Positions 43,114 through 52,088 of a DNA stretch of 64,000 nucleotides are shown here, piece by piece; position 1 is the first letter of the stretch, and the number at the start of each line of letters is the position of its first letter. The stretch comes from CAIZGX01 sp044371675. GTDB taxonomy: Bacteria; Bacteroidota; Bacteroidia; Flavobacteriales_D; Sanyastnellaceae. A program made the translations under genes and the position numbers. Location: assembly GCA_044371675.1 (NCBI GenBank), contig JBILTF010000001.1:18419-82418 (forward strand), in the 5' to 3' direction. The notes below the pieces were generated by a model. The model was not told where the DNA came from. It saw only the letters and a program-made list of their open reading frames with translations, and did no database searches.

Positions 43114-44301
43114 GAATTCTTTTTTCTTCAACCTGAAAAAAAGAAAAATCTGCACGAGACTCTGAGATAAAAAGGCAGCAGATGCCGCTATGCACGCACC
43201 GTTTAAATGATCGGTTGGAATGAGCAGCGATGAGCACATAATCGCTACAGCGAATCCTGTTAATGCAGAGTAAAAGTTGTTTTGATGAAGGCCTTTTCCA
43301 GAAAAGAGATGCGCGAATGAAACAGTAATTGTGTTCGCAACAATGCCGGGTATTAGAAAGAAAAAACCTTCTTTAATAAATGCGATGTCGAAATCTACGA
43401 ATGGAGCTAGCCAGCTGTTAGGAACAACCAAAAAGCAAAGTGTGCCGAAGACAGTTGTTGTTACGCCAAGCACTAAATAGCGTTTGGTTAGCAAAAGGTG
43501 TTCGCTGAAGTCTGACGATTGCGCTACGCGAGATGCAAGAATTGAGGATAAGCTTTTCACGACTGACCATAGCGCTTCAGCTACATACATAAGAATGGAA
43601 AAAACGCCTGTGAAAATTTTCCCTTCGGCGCCGAGATTTTCTAGAAAATACAAATAAGATCGTTGATTTCCTAAATGGAAAATATTCCCCAATTGTGCAT
43701 AGCCACCAAGCTTTGCCGTTTGCTGCAAATCGTTTTTCGACAAATCGAATCGCATCTTTTTCCAGACATGTGGAGTGTGATAAAATCCCACAGAAGCTGT
43801 GACAATAAATGAAAGAAGTTGTCCGGAAATAAAGGCCATTATTCCCCAATCTGTGGTGAAATAAAAACACGTCACGAAAAACAATGAAGAAACAGATTGA
43901 GTGAAAAGTAGAATTTGATAAGACCCTATTTTTTCTTTTCCAAGTAAGATCATTTGTTGCAATACGAAGAGAGATTGTAAGGTTCCAAGGAGTATCGTAA
44001 ATCCAATGAATGGAGCACCAAGGGCGAGCAATAAAACAGAGGTTATAATTGCGCTAATAGCAATCCAAATAATAGATGGCAATGCAATTTTGTTCTCACC
44101 AATTCGCGGGATTAAATAGATGAGCGCTCCTCCGCCTATAAACTGACTCAGAGTCGCGACGATAAGAATTCCGAAATTGATTAACGCAATAGTTCCTTGT
44201 CCTTCAACATGAACGAAATGCAAATTCAATAGCACTAAGAGCAGCGCCGAAATCATTCCAAACGCACGATTTAATATGGAAAGAAATTCTACTTTCTTCA
44301 T
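43105..44301 (-). CDS. Oligosaccharide flippase-like multi-pass membrane protein
   Basis: A 398-residue protein with about 11-12 hydrophobic helices and a fold consistent with the MOP/Wzx polysaccharide flippase family (LNRAFGMISALLLVLLNLHFV, then GFTILLGTLQSLFVLQQMILLG, and TVSFAHLFSGKGLHQNNFYSALTG). It overlaps the glycosyltransferase gene upstream by 4 bases, so the pair likely makes and exports one surface glycan. The family assignment rests on topology and context more than on motifs. Confidence 0.75.
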   Translation of the reverse strand: MKKVEFLSILNRAFGMISALLLVLLNLHFVHVEGQGTIALINFGILIVATLSQFIGGGALIYLIPRIGENKIALPSIIWIAISAIITSVLLLALGAPFIGFTILLGTLQSLFVLQQMILLGKEKIGSYQILLFTQSVSSLFFVTCFYFTTDWGIMAFISGQLLSFIVTASVGFYHTPHVWKKMRFDLSKNDLQQTAKLGGYAQLGNIFHLGNQRSYLYFLENLGAEGKIFTGVFSILMYVAEALWSVVKSLSSILASRVAQSSDFSEHLLLTKRYLVLGVTTTVFGTLCFLVVPNSWLAPFVDFDIAFIKEGFFFLIPGIVANTITVSFAHLFSGKGLHQNNFYSALTGFAVAIMCSSLLIPTDHLNGACIAASAAFLSQSLVQIFLFFRLKKKEFSV

Positions 44302-45434
44302 ATGTGCAGTGCTTGATCGTAGGCATACATGAATTGTTTTCCAACCGATTCGTATGAAAAATAATTCGTAGCATAATAAGAAATTTCGTAGCGATTTACC
44401 TCATTCATTTCGCTGTGAGATTCACTCAATGCATTTAATAGTTGCTCTTCATTTTTAGCATCAATGAGTTTGTTCCATTTAGAAGAGCCCATGTGCTCTG
44501 CAATTCCGCCAACACGTGTTGCAATAACATTCATTCCACTGGCCATAGCTTCAATCATAACCAAAGGCAAATTTTCGTAGTTGCTGAACAACACAAAGGT
44601 GTGCGAAGCGTTCATTTTTTCTGCGACTTCCTCTTGATTCAACGACCCGAAAAAGGCGATACTGCTTGAGCGTATGCCTATTTCCAAACTTCTTTTTTTC
44701 CAATGTTGAATATCACCGTCGCCGCCAAGTTCTAAGATAACGTCTTCCGTTTGGTCAGAGAATATCTTCCAAGTGCTAAGAATTCCTTCAATGTTTTTAT
44801 GGTCGTTGTCGAGATGTGAAAGATGCACATACGTATGCACCAAATTCTTCTTTTCAATCTTAAAATATGCTGTGTTTACAACGTTTGGAACAGTGACCGA
44901 TGGTCTGTTGAATCCAAAAGTGCGCATGGCTTTTTCGAGTTGAAATGTGACGGGTAAGAGAAGTTTGGATCTGTTCGCAATGAAACGTATGTAGCTTTTT
45001 ATGCGGAAGGAAAGAGGCGAACGTTCATTAGGGTGGTAGCCTGTCCAGTTTTCTGAAATGACAAACGGTATCTTCCATTTTTGTCGGATGAAAAGTGCTT
45101 GCCATCCTTCAGGCCAAACCATATTCAACTGCACGATATCTGGTTTGTTTTGGTTGAAATTGATGTGAGCGATTCCTATTTTTAAAGCTTGAATTCTGTT
45201 TCGAAACAACATGCCGTTTGAACCGTAGTAAACCCGAACTATGCGCACATTTCCTTCTATCTCGTCTTCAATCTCGAAAGCGCTAGTCTTATTGTTTTTT
45301 GAAAGGTAAAGCACAGTGACCTTTGCAAAGAGCGCAACAGCCTCGGCATGACGCTGAACAAAATTCCCAAGGGTAGGGTGGGTTTTACTCGGAAACCAAC
45401 TGCTTAGAAAAAGGACATGAAGCTTTTTTTTCAC
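44298..45434 (-). CDS. Family 4-type glycosyltransferase
   Basis: A GT-B fold glycosyltransferase of about 378 residues. The N-terminus FLSSWFPSKTHPTLGNFVQRHAEAV and the donor-site region (FGSLNQEEVAEKMNASHTFVLFSNYENLPLVMIEAMASGMNVIATRVGGIAEHM) match GT4 enzymes, with the E-x7-E-type block intact. The sugar donor and acceptor are unknown. The start is taken as GTG at 45434; a TTG at 45455 would add seven residues. It is coupled to the flippase by a 4-base overlap. Confidence 0.88.
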   Translation of the reverse strand: MKKKLHVLFLSSWFPSKTHPTLGNFVQRHAEAVALFAKVTVLYLSKNNKTSAFEIEDEIEGNVRIVRVYYGSNGMLFRNRIQALKIGIAHINFNQNKPDIVQLNMVWPEGWQALFIRQKWKIPFVISENWTGYHPNERSPLSFRIKSYIRFIANRSKLLLPVTFQLEKAMRTFGFNRPSVTVPNVVNTAYFKIEKKNLVHTYVHLSHLDNDHKNIEGILSTWKIFSDQTEDVILELGGDGDIQHWKKRSLEIGIRSSSIAFFGSLNQEEVAEKMNASHTFVLFSNYENLPLVMIEAMASGMNVIATRVGGIAEHMGSSKWNKLIDAKNEEQLLNALSESHSEMNEVNRYEISYYATNYFSYESVGKQFMYAYDQALHI

Positions 45435-45472
45435 TGCTGCAAGATACAAATTCAAAAAAATACTCAGGGGTA

Positions 45473-45505
45473 TTTGTTCAAATAGAAGTTATGTGTTTAT
45501 CTTTA
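45473..45505 (+). promoter_or_regulatory. Candidate tRNA-His promoter
   Basis: TTTG (45473-45476), a 21-base spacer, then TATCTTTA (45498-45505), one mismatch from TAnnTTTG, ending 13 bases before the mature tRNA start. Confidence 0.5.
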
Positions 45506-45518
45506 CGCCCTCTTAGAC

Positions 45519-45596
45519 GGTGGTTTTAGCTCAGTTGGTTAGAGCATCAGTTTGTGGTTCTGAGGGTCGTGGGTTCGAATCCCATAAGCCACCCCA
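45519..45596 (+). tRNA. tRNA-His (anticodon GTG)
   Basis: A cloverleaf with the extra 5' G (G-1) opposite C73, as required for histidine tRNA. The acceptor arms GTGGTTT/AAGCCAC pair, the D-arm is GCTCAGTTGGTTAGAGC, and the anticodon loop is TTGTGGT with anticodon GTG. The T-arm GTGGGTTCGAATCCCAT is standard, and the 3' CCA is encoded. A terminator hairpin follows directly. Confidence 0.95.
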
Positions 45597-45601
45597 CTAG
45601 A

Positions 45602-45632
45602 AAAAAAAAGGTCGACAGCGTCGACCTTTTTT
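45602..45632. terminator. Bidirectional terminator between tRNA-His and trxB
   Basis: A perfect GGTCGAC/GTCGACC stem with a 3-base loop is flanked by nine A on the left and six T on the right. It can end both the tRNA transcript and the convergent trxB transcript. Confidence 0.88.
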
Positions 45633-45648
45633 CTTGGAATAAATTCTC

Positions 45649-46608
45649 TTAGTGAATTCCTTTTGAAGCCAAATAACGTTCAGCATCTAACGCAGCCATA
45701 CAGCCCGTTCCAGCAGCAGTTACTGCCTGACGGTATGTTTTGTCAGCGGCATCTCCTGCAACGAATACCCCTTCAACATTGGTCTTCGAAGATCCTGGAG
45801 TGTTTATGATATAGCCGGTTTCATCTGTGGTTATGAATTCTTTGAATACACCCGTGTTGGGATTGTGTCCGATAGCCACGAAGAACCCAGTAATGTCAAC
45901 CGTGCGACTTTCGCCTGTCGCAGAATTTTTGAAAATAGCGGCTTCAACCGCGTCTTTTCCTAAAATATCTTCTGTGGTTGAATTCCATAGAATTTCAATA
46001 TTAGGTGTTTCAAGAACACGGTTCTGCATGGCTCTAGAAGCACGCATTTTATCGCTTCTTACAATCATATATACTTTCCTACAAAGCTTAGCCAAATAGG
46101 TAGCTTCCTCAGCCGCTGTATCTCCGGCTCCTACAATAGCAACATCTTGATTGCGGTAGAAGAATCCATCACACACCGCACAGGCACTTACTCCGCCACC
46201 TAAATTACGAAGTCGGATTTCATTGTCAAGACCCAACCATTTGGCTGAAGCACCCGTTGCAATAATTACAGAATCTGCACTTACAATGTGTTTTCCGTTG
46301 TCTATTTCAATTATATGTTTGCTTCCTGAAAAATCTACTTTAGTCACCCATCCATTGCGAATGTCGGTGCCGAAGCGCTTGGCTTGATTTTCCATATCGG
46401 CCATCATTTCTGGGCCACGAACTCCTGATGGGTATCCCGGGAAATTGTCTACTTCTGTTGTGTCCATCAATTGTCCACCAGGTTGCTGTCCTTGGTAGAT
46501 GACAGGCTTCATATCTGCACGTGCAGCATAAATTGCAGCAGTATAACCTGCCGGGCCGCTGCCTAGGATGAGGCATTTAATGTGTTCGTTCGCTTCCATA
46601 TAATTCAT
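45649..46608 (-). CDS. trxB: Thioredoxin reductase
   Basis: A 319-residue FAD/NADPH enzyme reducing thioredoxin. The FAD loop is ILGSGPAGYTAAIYAAR, the redox pair is C143-x-x-C146 (ACAVCDGFF), the NADPH loop is VAIVGAGDTAAEEA, and the C-terminal FAD motif is GVFVAGDAADKTYRQAVTAAGTG. It could also reduce thioredoxin-fold proteins and, through them, the NrdA C-terminal cysteines. The first ATG (46608) is used, with a second 9 bases later. It is transcribed alone from a perfect promoter. Confidence 0.95.
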   Translation of the reverse strand: MNYMEANEHIKCLILGSGPAGYTAAIYAARADMKPVIYQGQQPGGQLMDTTEVDNFPGYPSGVRGPEMMADMENQAKRFGTDIRNGWVTKVDFSGSKHIIEIDNGKHIVSADSVIIATGASAKWLGLDNEIRLRNLGGGVSACAVCDGFFYRNQDVAIVGAGDTAAEEATYLAKLCRKVYMIVRSDKMRASRAMQNRVLETPNIEILWNSTTEDILGKDAVEAAIFKNSATGESRTVDITGFFVAIGHNPNTGVFKEFITTDETGYIINTPGSSKTNVEGVFVAGDAADKTYRQAVTAAGTGCMAALDAERYLASKGIH

Positions 46609-46622
46609 TTTTTTTGAGAGGA

Positions 46623-46650
46623 CAAATATAGTGTGAGTGATGCTTTACAA
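46623..46650 (-). promoter_or_regulatory. trxB promoter
   Basis: On the minus strand TTG (46650-46648), a 17-base spacer, then TATATTTG (46630-46623), a full TAnnTTTG match, 14 bases before the ATG. Confidence 0.6.
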
Positions 46651-46670
46651 TGTGTGATTTTACGCACAGG

Positions 46671-47426
46671 TTATTCAAAGGCTTGAATCAAGAATGCATC
46701 CCAAAGGGGATCTTCCGGTGGTGGTGCCGAGATTACAACAGGAGTCTTTTTTACAGGGTGTGTAAACTCAATTTTTCTTGCATGAAGATGAATACTAGCG
46801 TTGTCGTTGGTTCTCTTGCTTCCGTATTTAATGTCTCCCTTAATCGGACAGCCCAATTGCGAGAGTGTTGCTCGAATTTGATGGTGTCTTCCTGTTTTCG
46901 GATATACTTCTACAAACGTGTAATGATCACCTTTTCCGAGGACTTTGTAGGTCAGTTCAGATTCTTTTCTATCGGCAGCCGGTTCGTTATAAAAGAAAGA
47001 CTTGTTTTGTTTTTCATCTTTCCACAAGTAATTAATCACATGCCCTTCCATCTTTGGCGGCGCATCTTGCACGACAGCCCAGTAGGTTTTGAATACATCA
47101 CGTGTTTTGAAGTCAATTGTAAGTCTCGAAAGAGCCTTACTTGTTTTAGCGAACACCACAACACCGCTTACAGGGCGGTCTATGCGGTGAACAGTTCCGC
47201 AAAAAACTTCACCGGGTTTATTGTAGGTTATCTTAAGGTATTGTTTAATGATGTCGCTTAGAACCACGTCTCCTGTTTTATCACCTTGAACAATATCGGA
47301 ATTGCGTTTGTTAACGGCAATAATGTGGTTGTCTTCGTAGAGAATGCGAAGGTTTTCAAGGGTTGTTACTTCAAGCGGTTTTTTTGGTGCTCGGTCCCAA
47401 ACTTTGGGCGCGTGTTTTTTCATCAA
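46671..47426 (-). CDS. RluA family pseudouridine synthase
   Basis: A 251-residue RNA-modifying enzyme. The catalytic Asp lies in GTVHRIDRPVSGVVVFAKT, the family's HRID motif, and the closing block is GRHHQIRATLSQLGCPIKGD. It lacks an N-terminal S4 domain, so it resembles RluC/RluA-type enzymes without that RNA-binding domain. The target uridine is unknown. Its start overlaps the panB stop by 4 bases, so they are coupled. Confidence 0.9.
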   Translation of the reverse strand: MMKKHAPKVWDRAPKKPLEVTTLENLRILYEDNHIIAVNKRNSDIVQGDKTGDVVLSDIIKQYLKITYNKPGEVFCGTVHRIDRPVSGVVVFAKTSKALSRLTIDFKTRDVFKTYWAVVQDAPPKMEGHVINYLWKDEKQNKSFFYNEPAADRKESELTYKVLGKGDHYTFVEVYPKTGRHHQIRATLSQLGCPIKGDIKYGSKRTNDNASIHLHARKIEFTHPVKKTPVVISAPPPEDPLWDAFLIQAFE

Positions 47427-48238
47427 TACTGCTCTTTGTTGTTCGGGAAATCTGCGCTTCTTACATCACTAACATATTGCTCTAACGCACCGCGCATTTG
47501 CTCTCCCATGTTCAAATATTTTCTCAAAAAGCGAGGAGTGAATCCTTCAGTAATTCCAAGCATATCGTGCAGCACCAATACTTGTCCATCAACGTCACCA
47601 CCAGCACCAATTCCAATAATTGGAACATGCACTTCTTGAGCAACGCGCTTCGCAAGTGCTGCTGGAATTTTTTCTAAGACAATGGCAAAACAACCACTCT
47701 CGGCTAAAAGTTTCGCATCGTGAATCAAACGATCGGCCTCAACTTCTTCCTTCGCACGGACTTGATATGTTCCGAATTTATAAATACTCTGAGGAGTTAA
47801 CCCAAGGTGTCCCATTACAGGAATACCCGCAGTTAAGATACGTTTTACACTTTCAACAATTTCTTCTCCTCCTTCTAGTTTAACAGCGTGCCCACCTGTT
47901 TCCTTCATGATACGAATCGCTGAGTTTAACGCTTCTTTTGAGTTTCCTTGATATGAACCGAAGGGCATATCTACGACAACCAGTGATCGATTGCAAGCGC
48001 GAACCACACTGGCCGCGTGATAGATCATTTGGTCCAATGTAATAGGCAGTGTGGTTTCATGTCCAGCCATAACATTCGACGCCGAATCTCCGACCAGGAT
48101 GACATCAATCCCAGATTGGTCAACTATGAGAGCCATGGAATAGTCGTATGCGGTTAGCATAGCAATCTTCTCGCCCTTGTTCTTCATTTCTTGAAGGGTA
48201 TGGGTGGTGACTCTTCGAACTACTTTGTTTACTGACAT
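47423..48238 (-). CDS. panB: 3-methyl-2-oxobutanoate hydroxymethyltransferase
   Basis: A 271-residue enzyme of pantothenate/CoA synthesis, adding a hydroxymethyl group from methylene-tetrahydrofolate to 2-oxoisovalerate. Family blocks are KIAMLTAYDYSMALIVDQSGIDVILVGDSASNVMAGHETT, VVVDMPFGSYQ, AVKLEGGEE, PVMGHLGLTPQS and PIIGIGAGGDVDGQVLVLHDMLG. The length is normal. It is first in a two-gene unit with the pseudouridine synthase. Confidence 0.95.
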   Translation of the reverse strand: MSVNKVVRRVTTHTLQEMKNKGEKIAMLTAYDYSMALIVDQSGIDVILVGDSASNVMAGHETTLPITLDQMIYHAASVVRACNRSLVVVDMPFGSYQGNSKEALNSAIRIMKETGGHAVKLEGGEEIVESVKRILTAGIPVMGHLGLTPQSIYKFGTYQVRAKEEVEADRLIHDAKLLAESGCFAIVLEKIPAALAKRVAQEVHVPIIGIGAGGDVDGQVLVLHDMLGITEGFTPRFLRKYLNMGEQMRGALEQYVSDVRSADFPNNKEQY

Positions 48239-48269
48239 GATTTATTTTTTAGAGCGGCAAAAGTGGGGA

Positions 48270-51260
48270 TTATTCCTTAACAAATATTTTTTTAGCGACA
48301 ATTCCTTTCAGGCTGTCTGAAATTTGAACGGCATACATTCCAGAGCTGAATTGTGAAACATCGATTCGCGTTGAGCCTTGATTTTGCATGTTTCCGCTGT
48401 GAACCAATTTTCCTTGTATATCGAAGATGGAATAGGAAAGTCCTCTGAATTGTGCCTCAGCAACCACTTGAATGTAGTCTTGAGCTGGTGAAGGGTATAT
48501 TTTAAATACATTGTCATCCTCTTCATTTACATTCACATTCGATTGGAAATGCGCTGTGAATTGAGCAGTGTTCAATGAGATATTTCCTTCCCAAACAGAA
48601 TCTAAAATGTCATTGATTAAACTGCTGTTATCCCAATAAGCGAATTCATAGCCCGGATTCGCAATGGCTTCAATTTTCACAGGAACTCCGTCGAAGTATA
48701 CTCCTGTCCAAGGATATTCCGTTGGTTGAATGGTGCTGATGTGAATTTTACCAGATCCTATTGGCAGTACATCAAGAGTTACATCTACTTGTTGCGGTAA
48801 TGCAAATCTGTTTTGAATGTGATCGCGAACCTGCTCTGTTCTGCAAAGCAATTCAGATTGGAAGGTCATGTGATTGTTGTAGAAATAATCCATTTGTCCG
48901 GGTACATTGCCTGCGTCTCCCCAGCGTTGATATTCATTCGGCATTTCAGGTGCAGTTAAATTGAAATAACGATTCTCTACAGCAATGAGTCTTTCAGGAC
49001 GGTAGTTCGTGTTCATTAAATCAGCGAATCGATTGATGAAGTAGTTTTTGTAAAGGGTGTTTTGAATGCTCTGCAACCAGATGTTGATATACGGATTGTC
49101 CGTGCTTTGTCCCGACATGTAGTCGATGTGGTTGAAATAGCAATCGGTCCAAGCATTCGGATTCAGCGCCAATTCCAAATCAATGGTGGCGAATCTCCAA
49201 CGGTTATTTGTTGTGTTAGAACGATAAATTTTAATGTTGTTACCCGGCCAGTCTACATTACCCATCCACGATTCCGAAATAATGTAATCCGTGTAATAAG
49301 TCATGTCGAAATGTTGATCCGCTTCGCTCCAATAATTAGGGCTTGCTTCGTTCAAAGCATTGAACGTGTTGTAAGAATTCCAGAAATTACTGGTCGAACC
49401 CTCAACGGCACGAAGCATTCCTCCATACCAATAACTCAATGACATAAGTTCGACAGAGTCTTTGTTGGCTCCTTCGTTCTCTTTAAACATTTCAGCGTTG
49501 TACTTTTCGCGCAGTTCGTATAGTCCAAAGTATTGTCCGTTGATATAAACTGTTGCTGGGCGATAAGCGCTGTAATAAGCATTTGCTCCTCGACACATGA
49601 GTTCGGCTTGGCAGGCCTCTTTGTATGGAAGAGCCAAATATTGATTACTTCCATTGCGAAGATAAAATTCAGAGTATTTATTTCTATTTGGTCTCCCTGG
49701 AATGATCACTTCATTTACAGAATTTTCACCCAGAACGCTATGGGCTAGTTCCAAACGGAAGGAGTGCTGCGGTTGAGAGCGACTTCCACCCGCGCCACCG
49801 TCGATTTGCATTCCTGTGTTTTGAGAAAACACAAGCGGATGACCAGGAATAGAATCGAAATAATCTACATGCGCATTGCGCAACCAATCCTGATCCCAAT
49901 GATCGAAGATTCCTTGATCTCCGTACAAATTCGCATTGTCTGTTGTAATAGAAAGAATGGGTGTGGTGTGACTTATGTTGAATAAGAACGATGCAGATGT
50001 TACATTACTCTCAATGTAATTGGGTTTGAAGGCCCGTGCGCGGAATATTTTTGATTGGAAAAATGTTATAGGTGTTCCTGTGTATACTGGCGAACTGCTT
50101 GTTGGCTCACTTCCGTCTAGGGTATATCGAATGGTCGAAGGGGCGGTGTTTAAATCAAGAATAGTAGCGTTGAAGGGAGTTGTGTATACACCAGGGTTAT
50201 GGTCGAACAATGGTGCAATTGCATATCCCAATGCCGGCGTTTCGCTATTGCTGGCGTCAGGAGTTGGCGTGGCGAAGAGTGAGTTCGTATTCGATCCGTT
50301 CGGATAGCGTCCAACGCTTATGTCCACTGCTTGACATTTCACAATTAAACTATTTTCTAACACTTGTGAAGGGTTGTAGAGAAACAATGTGTCGCCAGAT
50401 CCTGAAATTTTGAAATTCGTGTGAAATTGGTTGCCAGCGCTTGTAATAAAGTCAGAACTCATGGCCGTTTCCGAAACATTTTTCAATGCTAATTCCACAT
50501 AGGTATAATTTACGGCATCTGTAGCCGCTACCTGAAAACCAAGAGAAGTAATTGGTCCAGCTGAAAGCCCAGCGGCAGTTAGCTCAACTGCAGGAATAAG
50601 CATTTGATTGCGAGCGCTCCAATACCAATTCCCATAAGGTGCTGGGTAGTCGGTATAGCCATTTTGAATGGTTCCGGTGCCTATGGTTATGCCATTTAAT
50701 TTCATGTTCGGACGCTGGAACGCAAGAGTTCCTTGGCCATAGGAACATGAACCTTCGCTCCCGTCGATAGAGCTATAGGTGGTTGAGCCGTATGCCGTAG
50801 CTGTTTGCATGAAAGAGGAGTTGGAAATGTATCCAGTATTGCTGTAGGAACAAACATTGATGGCAATACTCGAAAGGCCATCCCATTGAAAAGGCGTCGT
50901 GAAGTTGTGGGTGTTCCAACCGACAACAGGGGTGAACGAACCAGTATTGATTGTTGTGGTAAAGGGATTGGTTGCAAACCTGTTTTTTTCACTGCAAAAA
51001 ATAACTAGGAATTCTCCAGGATTCATTGTGTAATGAGGGAAAGTCCATTCTGTTGGAGTTGTAGAATTGTCGGTTAAAGAATAACCAAAAAGATCTACTG
51101 CCGAAGTTCCAGCGTTATAAAGTTCAACCCAATCTTCGTATTCACCATCTTCATCTGCTATTAGGCTATAGTTCTTATTGCTTCCTTCGTTTATTATAAC
51201 TTGAGACCAAAGGATGTTGGAAACAAGAAGAGTGGAGAAGATTAAAACTAATTTTTTCAT
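48270..51260 (-). CDS. T9SS-exported CotH-kinase family protein with lamin-tail domain
   Basis: A 996-residue exported protein. The signal peptide ends near residue 19. A lamin-tail domain begins at about 20 (INEGSNKN, DWVELYNAGTSAVDLFGYSLTDN). It is interrupted by an extra beta domain (about 150-270: PAPYGNWYWSARNQMLIPAVEL, LTAAGLSAGPITSLGFQV) before its last strands. A chitobiase/beta-hexosaminidase-type C-terminal domain (TIRYTLDGSEPTSSSPVYTG) follows, then a CotH-like kinase domain (about 430-790: YINGQYFGLYELREKYNAEMF). Near the end are a repeat domain with GYEFAYW and a T9SS type A sorting domain (FKIYPSPAQDYIQV, ending KKIFVKE). CotH-like proteins phosphorylate secreted proteins; this activity is inferred. 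Confidence 0.85.
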   Translation of the reverse strand: MKKLVLIFSTLLVSNILWSQVIINEGSNKNYSLIADEDGEYEDWVELYNAGTSAVDLFGYSLTDNSTTPTEWTFPHYTMNPGEFLVIFCSEKNRFATNPFTTTINTGSFTPVVGWNTHNFTTPFQWDGLSSIAINVCSYSNTGYISNSSFMQTATAYGSTTYSSIDGSEGSCSYGQGTLAFQRPNMKLNGITIGTGTIQNGYTDYPAPYGNWYWSARNQMLIPAVELTAAGLSAGPITSLGFQVAATDAVNYTYVELALKNVSETAMSSDFITSAGNQFHTNFKISGSGDTLFLYNPSQVLENSLIVKCQAVDISVGRYPNGSNTNSLFATPTPDASNSETPALGYAIAPLFDHNPGVYTTPFNATILDLNTAPSTIRYTLDGSEPTSSSPVYTGTPITFFQSKIFRARAFKPNYIESNVTSASFLFNISHTTPILSITTDNANLYGDQGIFDHWDQDWLRNAHVDYFDSIPGHPLVFSQNTGMQIDGGAGGSRSQPQHSFRLELAHSVLGENSVNEVIIPGRPNRNKYSEFYLRNGSNQYLALPYKEACQAELMCRGANAYYSAYRPATVYINGQYFGLYELREKYNAEMFKENEGANKDSVELMSLSYWYGGMLRAVEGSTSNFWNSYNTFNALNEASPNYWSEADQHFDMTYYTDYIISESWMGNVDWPGNNIKIYRSNTTNNRWRFATIDLELALNPNAWTDCYFNHIDYMSGQSTDNPYINIWLQSIQNTLYKNYFINRFADLMNTNYRPERLIAVENRYFNLTAPEMPNEYQRWGDAGNVPGQMDYFYNNHMTFQSELLCRTEQVRDHIQNRFALPQQVDVTLDVLPIGSGKIHISTIQPTEYPWTGVYFDGVPVKIEAIANPGYEFAYWDNSSLINDILDSVWEGNISLNTAQFTAHFQSNVNVNEEDDNVFKIYPSPAQDYIQVVAEAQFRGLSYSIFDIQGKLVHSGNMQNQGSTRIDVSQFSSGMYAVQISDSLKGIVAKKIFVKE

Positions 51261-51272
51261 TTTCTAAAGGTA

Positions 51273-51971
51273 CTAATTCTGTTTATTTTTTATTTTTTGA
51301 AGTTCCGTGGAAATAGCCGACTCGACTAAGGGTTCCATGATGAGGTAACCTGCAACATTCGGATGCACACCGTCTTCGCCCAATTCAATGCGCAATCCAT
51401 TGCGTTCATCTTTCATGGGTGTGTGAAAATCCACGAAGGTTACATCATGTGTTTCTGCATAGAAACGAAGCGCTTCGTTCAACGCAATAATTTTTTCAGC
51501 GGGTTCTTTTCCAGGGCTCCAAGGGTAATCGAAGACAGGAAGAACAGAGCATAAGATAACTGAGATGTCATTCAACTTGGCCAATTCAATCATGGAAAAG
51601 ATATTGTCTTCAATCATGTCGAGTGACACATCGCCCGTATTTCCTGCAATGTCGTTGGTGCCACCAAGAAATACAACAACTTTTGGGTGAAGATTTACCA
51701 CATCGGCACGAAAACGAAGAAGCATTTGAGAAGTGGTTTGTCCACCGATACCTCTATTCACGTATGTTTTTCCAACAAAGAAATCGGGATGAATGTTTTC
51801 CCAGAATTCTGTAATGGAATTTCCCATGAACACCACGCGGTCTTCATTTTCTATTGGGTTTTCAAGCAGTGTATTGGCATTTCTGTAATAGTCCAAATTG
51901 GCCCAATCTTGAGCATTAGTCCGTTGGTTAAGGGCCATAAGTATACAAAGTGCGAAAATTCTTCTGATCAT
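51273..51971 (-). CDS. SGNH/GDSL-type lipase or esterase
   Basis: A 232-residue exported hydrolase with a signal peptide ending at NQRTNAQ. The SGNH blocks are complete: Ser in VVFMGNSITEFW (GNSI variant of GDS), Gly in RGIGGQTTSQML, Asn in FLGGTNDIAGN, and Asp/His in DGVHPNVAGY. Family members deacylate carbohydrates, lipids or peptidoglycan; the substrate is unknown. It lies 12 bases upstream of the CotH-family gene, so the two are likely one operon. A perfect -7 box lies 9 bases upstream of its start. Confidence 0.92.
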   Translation of the reverse strand: MIRRIFALCILMALNQRTNAQDWANLDYYRNANTLLENPIENEDRVVFMGNSITEFWENIHPDFFVGKTYVNRGIGGQTTSQMLLRFRADVVNLHPKVVVFLGGTNDIAGNTGDVSLDMIEDNIFSMIELAKLNDISVILCSVLPVFDYPWSPGKEPAEKIIALNEALRFYAETHDVTFVDFHTPMKDERNGLRIELGEDGVHPNVAGYLIMEPLVESAISTELQKIKNKQN

Positions 51972-51980
51972 AAGTCATTT

Positions 51981-51988
51981 CAAAAATA
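51981..51988 (-). promoter_or_regulatory. -7 box of the SGNH hydrolase gene
   Basis: The minus strand reads TATTTTTG, a full TAnnTTTG match 9 bases before the ATG, back to back with the murA promoter. Confidence 0.5.
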
Positions 51989-52023
51989 GACCACACCTTG
52001 CGTAATCCATTGTCCGACGTTGA

Positions 52024-52031
52024 TAATTTTG
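52024..52031 (+). promoter_or_regulatory. murA promoter -7 box
   Basis: TAATTTTG is a full TAnnTTTG match, with a TTG at 51998-52000 at a rather long 23-base spacing. It implies a leader of about 50 bases that contains an 18-bp palindrome. Confidence 0.5.
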
Positions 52032-52062
52032 AATTTCTGAGTTCGGGACAAGGAAGTTTCGC

Positions 52063-52080
52063 ATTTTCTTCGAAGAAAAT
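52063..52080 (+). promoter_or_regulatory. 18-bp perfect palindrome in the murA leader
   Basis: ATTTTCTTCGAAGAAAAT is an exact inverted repeat without a spacer, 8 bases before the murA ATG. With no loop it is more likely an operator-like protein site than a terminator. The function is unknown. Confidence 0.4.
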
Positions 52081-52088
52081 TAAGAGAT

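Noticed and set aside
46650..47261. 203-codon open frame on the plus strand opposite the pseudouridine synthase gene
   Set aside because: It lies antisense to a gene with clear RluA motifs and has no protein features of its own.
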